Positions 1 through 5,792 of a DNA stretch of 5,792 nt are shown piece by piece. The notes beneath the pieces were generated by a model that had not been told where the DNA came from, did not search any database, and saw only the letters and a program-made list of their open reading frames with translations. Position 1 is the stretch's first letter; every line of letters starts with the position of its first letter. The translations under genes and the position numbers were made by a program. The DNA is from Bacillota bacterium (GTDB lineage: Bacteria; Bacillota; Clostridia; Lachnospirales; Anaerotignaceae), in contig JAUNCB010000089.1 of the NCBI GenBank assembly GCA_030526765.1, forward strand, positions 1 to 5,792, read 5' to 3'.

Positions 1-50
1 TTCAGACGGGTCATTTCCATACGGGTGGGGTTGACATTCAATCTTGCCAC
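1..50 (-). CDS. ntpD: V-type ATPase subunit D, N-terminal fragment (16 codons, cut by window edge)
   Basis: Subunit D is the coiled-coil axle of the V1 rotor. With subunit F it transmits rotation from the A3B3 head to subunit C and the proteolipid ring. Only the start is present: the minus strand from 50 reads MARLNVNPTRMEMTRL before the window ends. The NVNPTRMEMTRL stretch is the typical conserved N-terminus of the family, so a short fragment is enough to identify it. The start is a GTG at 50-48, preceded by GGGGAG at 60-65 with a 9-nt spacer. The ATG at 57-55, which overlaps the ntpB stop codon, is in another frame and does not give this protein. The gap to the ntpB stop is 6 nt, and the ribosome binding site lies mostly inside the end of ntpB, so translational coupling with ntpB is likely. 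The remainder of the gene lies outside the window. Confidence 0.93.
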   Translation of the reverse strand, partial: MARLNVNPTRMEMTRL

Positions 51-56
51 GCTTCA

Positions 57-1433
57 TCACTCCCCGCTGTTCAGATATTTGTCCAGATATTCATCACGGA
101 TACGCTTCAGCTCACTCTTGGGCAGCATACGCAGCAGGCTCCAGCCTGTTTCCAGTGTCTGCTCAATGGTTCTGTCTGTGCGGAAGCCCTGAGAAACATA
201 GGTTTTTTCAAATTCATCGGCAAATTTTGCATAGATCAGATCCACCTCGGAGAGGGCGGATTCGCCCAGGATCGCCATCAGTTCCTTCGCATCCTTCCCG
301 CGGGAATATGCGGCGAACAGCTGGTTCATGGTATCCGAATGGTCTTCTCTTGTTTTGCCTTTGCCGATCCCCTTATCCTTCAGACGGGACAGGGAGGGCA
401 GAACGTTGATGGGAGGCTGGATGCCTTTTTTATCCAGCTCTCTGCTCAGGATGATCTGACCTTCTGTGATATAGCCTGTCAGGTCGGGGATGGGATGGGT
501 CTTATCTTCTTCGGGCATGGTCAGAATGGGGATCATGGTGATGGAGCCTTCATGGCCCTTCATTCTGCCCGCTCTTTCATACATGGTTGCAAGGTCGGTA
601 TACAGGTAGCCGGGGTAGCCGCGGCGACCGGGAACCTCCTTCTTCGCTGCAGAAACCTCACGGAGGGCTTCCGCATAGTTTGTGATATCTGTCAGGATGA
701 CCAGAACGTGCATATCCTGCTCGAAAGCCAGATATTCCGCTGCGGTCAGTGCCATTTTGGGTGTACAGATACGCTCTACGGCAGGGTCATTTGCCAGATT
801 GATGAACACAACGGAACGGTCAATGGCACCTGTCTGCTTAAAGTCATTGATGAAGAACTCCGCATCCTCGAAGGTGATACCGATGGCTGCGAATACAACC
901 GCAAACTTGGAATCGGTACCTCTTACCTTCGCCTGTCTTGCGATCTGAACTGCCAGATTGGCATGGGGCAGACCGGAGGCAGAGAAGATGGGCAGCTTCT
1001 GTCCGCGAACCAGTGTATTCAGCCCGTCAATGGCAGATACGCCTGTCTGGATGAATTCCGCAGGGTAAATGCGGGCTGCGGGGTTGATGGGCGCACCGTT
1101 GATATCCAGTCTTTTTTCGGGGATGATCTCGGGACCGCCGTCCATGGGATTGCCCATGCCGTCAAAGACACGGCCCAGAATGTCGGGGGATACGCCAAAG
1201 TCCAGGCTCTTGCCGAGGAAACGCACCTTGCTTTCCGCCAGATTGATGCCTGTTGCGGATTCAAAGAGCTGTACCAGCACGGTGTCACCGTTTACCTCCA
1301 GAACCTTACATTTTCTTACATCACCATTGGCAAGCTCGATCTCGCCCAGCTCGTCATAGGTAACGCCTTCTACGCCGGAAACGACCATCAGAGGGCCGGC
1401 TACTTCCTGAATGGAACGATATTCCTTTATCAT
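57..1433 (-). CDS. ntpB: V-type ATPase subunit B (non-catalytic nucleotide-binding subunit)
   Basis: Subunit B alternates with subunit A in the cytoplasmic A3B3 head. It does not hydrolyse ATP but completes the catalytic pockets at A/B interfaces. The 458-residue length equals that of E. hirae NtpB. The beta-barrel domain covers about residues 1-75, and the N-terminus [18 protein letters not shown] is typical. The P-loop position is degenerate (SASGLPH, 151-157, no GKT), as expected for a B subunit. Further family blocks are [14 protein letters not shown] (181-194), [15 protein letters not shown] (268-282) and [14 protein letters not shown] (314-327). The arginine finger falls in PSLSRL at R350, the same number as in E. 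hirae. The C-terminal helical domain runs from about 360 to 458. The ATG overlaps the ntpA stop codon in ATGA (1430-1433). AAGGGGG inside the end of ntpA (1444-1450) lies 10 nt upstream, so coupled translation with ntpA is likely. No frameshift or missing key residue was seen. Confidence 0.98.
   Translation of the reverse strand: MIKEYRSIQEVAGPLMVVSGVEGVTYDELGEIELANGDVRKCKVLEVNGDTVLVQLFESATGINLAESKVRFLGKSLDFGVSPDILGRVFDGMGNPMDGGPEIIPEKRLDINGAPINPAARIYPAEFIQTGVSAIDGLNTLVRGQKLPIFSASGLPHANLAVQIARQAKVRGTDSKFAVVFAAIGITFEDAEFFINDFKQTGAIDRSVVFINLANDPAVERICTPKMALTAAEYLAFEQDMHVLVILTDITNYAEALREVSAAKKEVPGRRGYPGYLYTDLATMYERAGRMKGHEGSITMIPILTMPEEDKTHPIPDLTGYITEGQIILSRELDKKGIQPPINVLPSLSRLKDKGIGKGKTREDHSDTMNQLFAAYSRGKDAKELMAILGESALSEVDLIYAKFADEFEKTYVSQGFRTDRTIEQTLETGWSLLRMLPKSELKRIRDEYLDKYLNSGE
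60..65 (-). promoter_or_regulatory. Ribosome binding site of ntpD, supports GTG start
   Basis: The minus strand reads GGGGAG here, inside the last codons of ntpB, 9 nt before the GTG at 50-48. It supports the GTG as the ntpD start. The competing ATG at 57-55 would sit only 2 nt from this motif and is out of frame with the conserved NVNPTRM peptide. Confidence 0.6.
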
Positions 1434-3205
1434 GCTTCTTCAGCCCCCTTTCTGATCAGCTCTGCTACTTCTTTTTTGATTTCTGCTTCGATTTCATCGT
1501 AGCTCTTGTCTACGTTTATTTCTTCGATATATTTCGCACGGCCGATACGCTCGATGACATCCATCTTTGTGATCTTCTGGATCTTCACGCCCTGCTTGAT
1601 GGCTTCTCCCGCTTCCTGATACAGTGTCATGATAAGCTTCATCATACGATACTGCTTATGGAGGGAGGTATAGGTATCCACCTCATGGAAGGAGTTCTGA
1701 TGGAGGAAGTCCTCACGGATGGAGCGGGCTACCTCAAGGATCAGTCTGTCGCTGTGGCTCAGTGCGTCCACGCCCACCAGCTGTACGATCTCATTCAGCT
1801 CTGCCTCTGTCTGGAGCAGGCGCATTGCCTCTTTCCGCTGGGCAGAGAAATTGGGTTCTACGTTTTCGTCCGCCCATTTATCCACCTTTTCCTCATAGAG
1901 GGAATAGCTGGTCAGCCAGTTGATGGCAGGGAAATGACGCTTATACGCCAGAGCGGAATCCAGACCCCAGAATACCTTAACGATACGCAGGGTCGCCTGA
2001 GATACAGGCTCGGAAATGTCACCGCCGGGAGGGGATACCGCACCGATGGCGGTCAGGGTACCGATGCGCTTGTCGCTGCCCAGACAAACCACTCTGCCTG
2101 CCCGTTCATAGAACTGTGCCAGACGGGAGCCCAGATAGGCGGGGTAGCCTTCTTCACCGGGCATTTCCTCCAGACGGCCGCTCATTTCACGAAGGGCTTC
2201 TGCCCAGCGGGAGGTGGAGTCTGCCATCAGGGCTACGCTGTAGCCCATGTCACGGAAGAATTCCGCAATGGTGATGCCTGTATAAATGGATGCTTCACGG
2301 GCTGCTACGGGCATATCGGAGGTGTTGGCGATCAGAATGGTTCTCTGCATCAGGGACTGTCCTGTTCTGGGGTCCACCAGCTCAGGGAACTCATTCAGTA
2401 CGTCTGTCATTTCGTTGCCGCGCTCGCCGCAGCCGATGTATACTACGATATCTGCATCCGCCCATTTTGCCAGCTGATGCTGGGTGACTGTCTTACCGGA
2501 GCCGAAGGGGCCGGGGATGGCAGCAACACCGCCCTTGGTGATGGGGAAGAAGGTGTCGATGACACGCTGTCCGCTGACCAGAGGCGCATTGGGGGACTGT
2601 TTTTCCTGATAGGGTCTTTCCTGACGAACGGGCCATCTCTGCATCATGGTCACATTCACATCGTTGCCCTTTTCATCTGTTACCACACAAACGGTTTCTT
2701 CTACGGTGAATTCACCGATGAAGATTTCCTTGATCACGCCCTTCAGACCATAAGGGATCATGATCTTACAGGTTACAACAGCGGTTTCCTCAACAATACC
2801 GATCACATCGCCGGCAGAAACGGCTGCACCCACCTGCATCATGGGCTCAAATTTCCATTTTTTCTCTCTGTCCAGAGAGGGTACCTCGATCCCTCTGTGG
2901 ATATTGGTGCCGCTGGCCTCATAGATCTTTTCCAGAGGACGCTGGATCCCGTCATAGATGGTGGAGATCAGCCCGGGGCCCAGCTCCACGCTCATGGGTC
3001 TGCCGATGGAAACAACCTCTTCGCCGGGGCCAAGACCTGCGGTTTCCTCGTAAACCTGAATGGACGCTCTGTCACCGTGCATTTCAATAATCTCACCGAT
3101 CAGGTTCTTATCGGATACACGAACCACGTCAAACATATTGGCGTCTCTCATGCCCTCCGCAATGACCAGAGGACCGGATACTTTTACAATGGTGCCTGTT
3201 GTCAT
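1430..3205 (-). CDS. ntpA: V-type ATPase catalytic subunit A
   Basis: Subunit A is the ATP-hydrolysing subunit of the V1 head. I place the start at the ATG at 3205, giving 591 residues beginning [18 protein letters not shown]. An in-frame GTG at 3217 would add four residues, but it lies inside the ribosome binding site AGGTGA (3214-3219), which is spaced 8 nt from the ATG. With the ATG start, numbering matches E. hirae NtpA: P-loop GPFGSGKT at 232-239 with K238 and T239, and catalytic glutamate E261 in GERGNE (260-265). Other parts are an N-terminal beta-barrel (about 1-70), the non-homologous bulge that marks A subunits (about 110-185), [22 protein letters not shown] (about 350-371, quoted in part: [12 protein letters not shown]), [11 protein letters not shown] (391-401) and a C-terminal helical domain (about 435-591). 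The P-loop lacks the cysteine used for redox control in eukaryotic A subunits. The 25-nt gap to ntpF is the second longest in the window. The stop codon overlaps the ntpB start. Confidence 0.98.
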   Translation of the reverse strand: MTTGTIVKVSGPLVIAEGMRDANMFDVVRVSDKNLIGEIIEMHGDRASIQVYEETAGLGPGEEVVSIGRPMSVELGPGLISTIYDGIQRPLEKIYEASGTNIHRGIEVPSLDREKKWKFEPMMQVGAAVSAGDVIGIVEETAVVTCKIMIPYGLKGVIKEIFIGEFTVEETVCVVTDEKGNDVNVTMMQRWPVRQERPYQEKQSPNAPLVSGQRVIDTFFPITKGGVAAIPGPFGSGKTVTQHQLAKWADADIVVYIGCGERGNEMTDVLNEFPELVDPRTGQSLMQRTILIANTSDMPVAAREASIYTGITIAEFFRDMGYSVALMADSTSRWAEALREMSGRLEEMPGEEGYPAYLGSRLAQFYERAGRVVCLGSDKRIGTLTAIGAVSPPGGDISEPVSQATLRIVKVFWGLDSALAYKRHFPAINWLTSYSLYEEKVDKWADENVEPNFSAQRKEAMRLLQTEAELNEIVQLVGVDALSHSDRLILEVARSIREDFLHQNSFHEVDTYTSLHKQYRMMKLIMTLYQEAGEAIKQGVKIQKITKMDVIERIGRAKYIEEINVDKSYDEIEAEIKKEVAELIRKGAEEA

Positions 3206-3213
3206 ATCTTCAT

Positions 3214-3219
3214 TCACCT
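3214..3219 (-). promoter_or_regulatory. Ribosome binding site of ntpA, decides start codon
   Basis: The minus strand reads AGGTGA, 8 nt before the ATG at 3205-3203. The upstream candidate GTG (3217-3215) is part of this motif and cannot also be served by it. Nothing purine-rich and GGAGG-like precedes that GTG; the upstream sequence is A/T-rich. This favours the shorter ntpA product. Confidence 0.65.
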
Positions 3220-3230
3220 ACATTCATTTT

Positions 3231-3548
3231 TTATTCACTAAACAATATATCTGCGCCGATGGCACGCTTTGCCGATTCGCGCACTTCATTCATGCCCAGC
3301 CCCATGCTGCCCGAAATACCGGGGATCACAATGATGGCGGGACGTTCCATATCTTTGTATTTGGCAATGGTTTCCTTTGCCTTCAGGCTGGCTTCCTCCG
3401 TGATATAGATGATGGCATATTCACGCTCCGCCAGTCTGTTGATGGTTTTTTTGATCTCGTCCCCTTCATAGGCGGGGAAGATATCCAGTCCCAGAGCAAG
3501 AAAGCCCATGACCGTGTCCTTATCGCCAATGATACCAACCTTAGACAT
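3231..3548 (-). CDS. ntpF: V-type ATPase subunit F (central rotor; called NtpG in E. hirae)
   Basis: Subunit F binds subunit D in the central stalk and is linked in the literature to regulation of V1 activity. The 105-residue length is usual for the family (about 100-105). The sequence fits the Rossmann-like F fold. An N-terminal strand and turn GIIGDKDTVMGFLALGL (5-21) is followed by a helix and strand ending YAIIYITEE (44-52). The conserved PAIIVIPGISGSMGLG lies at 70-85, and the C-terminal helix SAKRAIGADILF at 92-103 packs against subunit D in known structures. The ATG at 3548 lies inside the end of ntpC: the two genes overlap by 8 nt (3541-3548), which suggests coupled translation. A purine-rich site (GGAAAGGGTGAG) lies just upstream within ntpC. 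Naming follows the common bacterial scheme; in E. hirae the name ntpF is used for the G/H stalk subunit instead. Confidence 0.95.
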   Translation of the reverse strand: MSKVGIIGDKDTVMGFLALGLDIFPAYEGDEIKKTINRLAEREYAIIYITEEASLKAKETIAKYKDMERPAIIVIPGISGSMGLGMNEVRESAKRAIGADILFSE

Positions 3549-4518
3549 ACGCTTCTCTCACCCTTTCCTTAATGGTTGCTTCATCCATTTTCTGCAGCTT
3601 GCAGGTCAGGATGATACGCACGCATTTTGCCTCCGTTTCCTTTGCCAGAATATAAGCGGCAACAGGCTCCGGGGTCAGCGTTTTATATTTTGCATCCTTG
3701 ATGCAGCCCATCAGATAGTCGTCACAGGCCTTTTCAAAGACCGTGAAGCCCTGAGGCATATAGGTTTCACACAGCTCGCCGTAAACGGTGTCCTTCAGGG
3801 TCTGGATGACGCTGTCGTTTTTGAATGCCTTTCTCAGCACCTCCAGAGGCAGGTCGCCCCCGGGCACAAGGCACTGCTCCAGCTCCTCATCGGAGCGCTT
3901 CAGCTTCCAGATACGCAGCAGGGTTTTCAGGTTCGTCATATCCGCCAGTGTTTTCACATAGCGGGAAACGTAGGCATTGCCCAGCTTATCCGCCGCCTCG
4001 CTCATTACCTCGAAGCAGGCTCTGTCCAGAATGGTGTCGATATAGGCTGCGCTTTTTGTTTTCGCATACATTTCAATGGCTTCCTGCACTGCATCCGCCT
4101 TGATATTGGGCAGCTCCATATAGTTTCTGTCTCTGAAATTCTTCTGGAGGCTGTCCAGAGGGATGGTGCCCCCCTGCATCAGATATTTTTTGCCGCTCGC
4201 CTTGGAGATCTCCTCCTTGATGAGCACCTTTACGTTATGGTAATCGTTCTTGAAGCGGAAAATATCCATGAAGGTTTCCGAAGGGATCAGCTTACCGACT
4301 GCCTGATATTCCTCCTCCAGATGGTTGCGGATCATCTTTTCAAAGTCGTAGATATTGTCGATCTCTGTTTTCCCGTAGTCTGTTTCGCACAGGATACGGA
4401 TCGCCTCCCCTGCATCCTTCGCCTCTGCCATCTGCATCAGCTTCTGCTGGGTGAGCAGTCTGTTTTCCATGGAGCGGATACTTGCTACGGCAAAAGGATA
4501 AATCTTATGTTTCGCCAT
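3541..4518 (-). CDS. ntpC: V-type ATPase subunit C (socket between central shaft and membrane ring; homologue of eukaryotic subunit d)
   Basis: Subunit C is a funnel-shaped, all-helical soluble protein. It sits on the cytoplasmic face of the proteolipid ring and receives the lower end of the D/F shaft, coupling V1 to Vo. The 325-residue length fits the bacterial family. Recognisable blocks are the N-terminal YPFAVASIRSMENRLLT (7-23), the conserved RFKNDYHNVKVLIK (88-101), DMTNLKTLLRIWK (193-205) and the C-terminal signature EPVAAYILAKETEAKCVR (284-301), followed by IIL. No membrane segment is expected or seen. The three similar helical repeats of the family are only vaguely visible by eye. 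The start is well supported: the ntpE stop codon is embedded in TAAGGAGG (4526-4533), a near-perfect anti-16S match, 7 nt before the ATG. The gap to ntpE is 12 nt and the 3' end overlaps ntpF by 8 nt. No TTA, CTA or TCA codons occur in the gene. Confidence 0.96.
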   Translation of the reverse strand: MAKHKIYPFAVASIRSMENRLLTQQKLMQMAEAKDAGEAIRILCETDYGKTEIDNIYDFEKMIRNHLEEEYQAVGKLIPSETFMDIFRFKNDYHNVKVLIKEEISKASGKKYLMQGGTIPLDSLQKNFRDRNYMELPNIKADAVQEAIEMYAKTKSAAYIDTILDRACFEVMSEAADKLGNAYVSRYVKTLADMTNLKTLLRIWKLKRSDEELEQCLVPGGDLPLEVLRKAFKNDSVIQTLKDTVYGELCETYMPQGFTVFEKACDDYLMGCIKDAKYKTLTPEPVAAYILAKETEAKCVRIILTCKLQKMDEATIKERVREAYV

Positions 4519-4530
4519 GCTTCCCCCTCC

Positions 4531-5091
4531 TTAGAATAAGATCTCTGCGGCTGCTTTACGGATGGCTTCCTTTTCTACCGCAAGGATGGAAGCAAAGGAA
4601 TAATTATATTCGATATCGCCGTTTTTCACGATAAAGCCGCCGTTGATGTCTGCTGTATGGGCAGAAAGGACAAAGCCCTTTTCCTGAATGGTTTCCGCCA
4701 GTCTTTCTCTGTCCTTTGCGGAAACGATGATCTCCTTACCCAGAGACGCATCCAGTCTTTCCAGCATACCGCCGATGACCCTTTTATATTCACTGTCCTC
4801 CAGACCGATCAGACGTGCCTCCGCCTCTGCGATGACCTCTGCCAGAATTTCCTGCTTGGTGGCAAGGATGGCTTTTCTTGCCTGCATATCCGCTGTGGAA
4901 ATTTCCTTGGACTTCACTCTTTCCGCCTCGGAATTGGCTTCTCTGTCCATCTGATCCAACTGTCTGAGTGCCTTATCCTTTGCCGCCTTCAGGATGGCAT
5001 CTGCCTCCTTCTGTGCCTGAGAAAGGGTTACATCAGCCACCTTCCGGGCATCGGAAATGATTTTATCAATAATGATCTTGCCGTCATTCAT
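4531..5091 (-). CDS. ntpE: V-type ATPase subunit E (peripheral stalk)
   Basis: Subunit E pairs with the G/H subunit to form the peripheral stalks that hold the A3B3 head against rotation. The 186-residue product has the family layout. A long charged helix (about 3-95), rich in Ala, Lys, Glu, Gln and Asp, is suited to a coiled coil with its partner. It is followed by a compact alpha/beta domain (about 97-186) that binds the top of the head. In that domain the KRVIGGMLERL segment (103-113), the strand EIIVSAKDRERL (120-131) and the GGFIV turn (151-155) are typical. The C-terminal helix SFASILAVEKEAIRKAAAEI (165-184) is also typical. The start ATG at 5091 is preceded by AAGGAGG (5102-5108) with a 10-nt spacer that can fold into a small hairpin with the site. 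The gap to ntpK is 30 nt and A-rich. The partner gene (G/H) is not in this window. Confidence 0.95.
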   Translation of the reverse strand: MNDGKIIIDKIISDARKVADVTLSQAQKEADAILKAAKDKALRQLDQMDREANSEAERVKSKEISTADMQARKAILATKQEILAEVIAEAEARLIGLEDSEYKRVIGGMLERLDASLGKEIIVSAKDRERLAETIQEKGFVLSAHTADINGGFIVKNGDIEYNYSFASILAVEKEAIRKAAAEILF

Positions 5092-5108
5092 AGGAGTTTC
5101 TCCTCCTT
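5092..5108 (-). promoter_or_regulatory. ntpE ribosome binding site with overlapping small hairpin
   Basis: The minus strand carries AAGGAGG (5108-5102). Immediately after, AGGAG (5104-5100), a loop AAA, and CTCCT (5096-5092) form a perfect 5-bp stem that ends next to the ATG at 5091. The stem takes up the last three bases of the ribosome binding site. An alternative pairing uses AGGAG at 5107-5103 with a 6-nt loop and would hide the core of the site. The pairing is seen directly; an effect on translation is inference, and the stem is short. Confidence 0.45.
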
Positions 5109-5121
5109 TTTCTTTTTTTGA

Positions 5122-5792
<671 letters not shown>

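Noticed and set aside
151..1433. ntpB as a damaged catalytic subunit, because its P-loop is degenerate (SASGLPH)
   Set aside because: A degenerate P-loop is normal for V-type B subunits. Length, the arginine finger at R350 and all other conserved blocks are intact.
3206..3230. Internal promoter in the gap before ntpA
   Set aside because: The 25-nt gap is A/T-rich, but I could not identify a -35/-10 pair with proper spacing there or at the end of ntpF.
1658..3241. Long plus-strand open frame (527 codons) opposite ntpA; similar ones at 339-1502 opposite ntpB and 3508-4539 opposite ntpC
   Set aside because: All are in exact codon register with the real genes and arise because those genes lack TTA, CTA and TCA codons. 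The translations are rich in Cys, His and Gly with no recognisable domain, and no GGAGG-type site was noted before them.
5092..5119. Possible plus-strand intrinsic terminator: AGGAG-TTT-CTCCT followed by a T-rich tract (5107-5119)
   Set aside because: The stem has only 5 bp, is separated from the long T run by CC and a further C, and no plus-strand gene lies upstream. The T-rich tract is better explained as the A-rich leader of ntpE on the minus strand.
5092..5121. Terminator or promoter between ntpK and ntpE on the minus strand
   Set aside because: After the ntpK stop there is an A-rich tract and then a ribosome binding site. There is no GC-rich hairpin followed by T residues, and the 30 nt are too few for a separate promoter with both boxes.

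Overview
The window is a single right-to-left (minus-strand) operon segment that encodes a bacterial V/A-type (V1Vo) ATPase. In transcription order it holds the 3' end of ntpI, then complete ntpK, ntpE, ntpC, ntpF, ntpA and ntpB, then the first 16 codons of ntpD. All eight genes lie on one strand. Intergenic gaps are 30 nt or less and two junctions overlap, so there is almost no non-coding DNA. No internal promoter or terminator was recognised, and the transcript must start and end outside the window. Two of the genes, the ntpI tail (5624-5792) and the ntpD head (1-50), are cut by the window edges.

Organism: the gene set and order I-K-E-C-F-A-B-D, close similarity to the Enterococcus hirae Ntp proteins (as recalled, not searched), strong GGAGG-type ribosome binding sites and intermediate base composition point to a Firmicute. 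A Clostridia-type gut anaerobe (for example Lachnospiraceae or a relative) is the best guess. That placement is an inference from general features.

How the genes work together: NtpA (catalytic) and NtpB (non-catalytic, supplying the arginine finger) form the A3B3 hexamer. NtpD and NtpF form the central rotor shaft. NtpC is the socket that joins the shaft to the ring of four-helix NtpK proteolipids. NtpI is the membrane stator that holds the ion half-channels. NtpE is one of the two peripheral stalk chains. Its partner (subunit G/H) is not in the window and may lie upstream of ntpI. NtpK keeps all the side-chain ligands of the E. hirae Na+ site, so a Na+-translocating enzyme is the most economical reading.

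The annotation refines three start codons. ntpA most likely starts at the ATG at 3205, not the GTG at 3217. ntpK most likely starts at 5607, not 5613. ntpD uses a GTG at 50, not the out-of-frame ATG at 57. The window looks like ordinary conserved energy-metabolism DNA. I found no evidence of a new system; the points worth a second look are the Na+ site, a small hairpin over the ntpE ribosome binding site, and the translation-initiation details.
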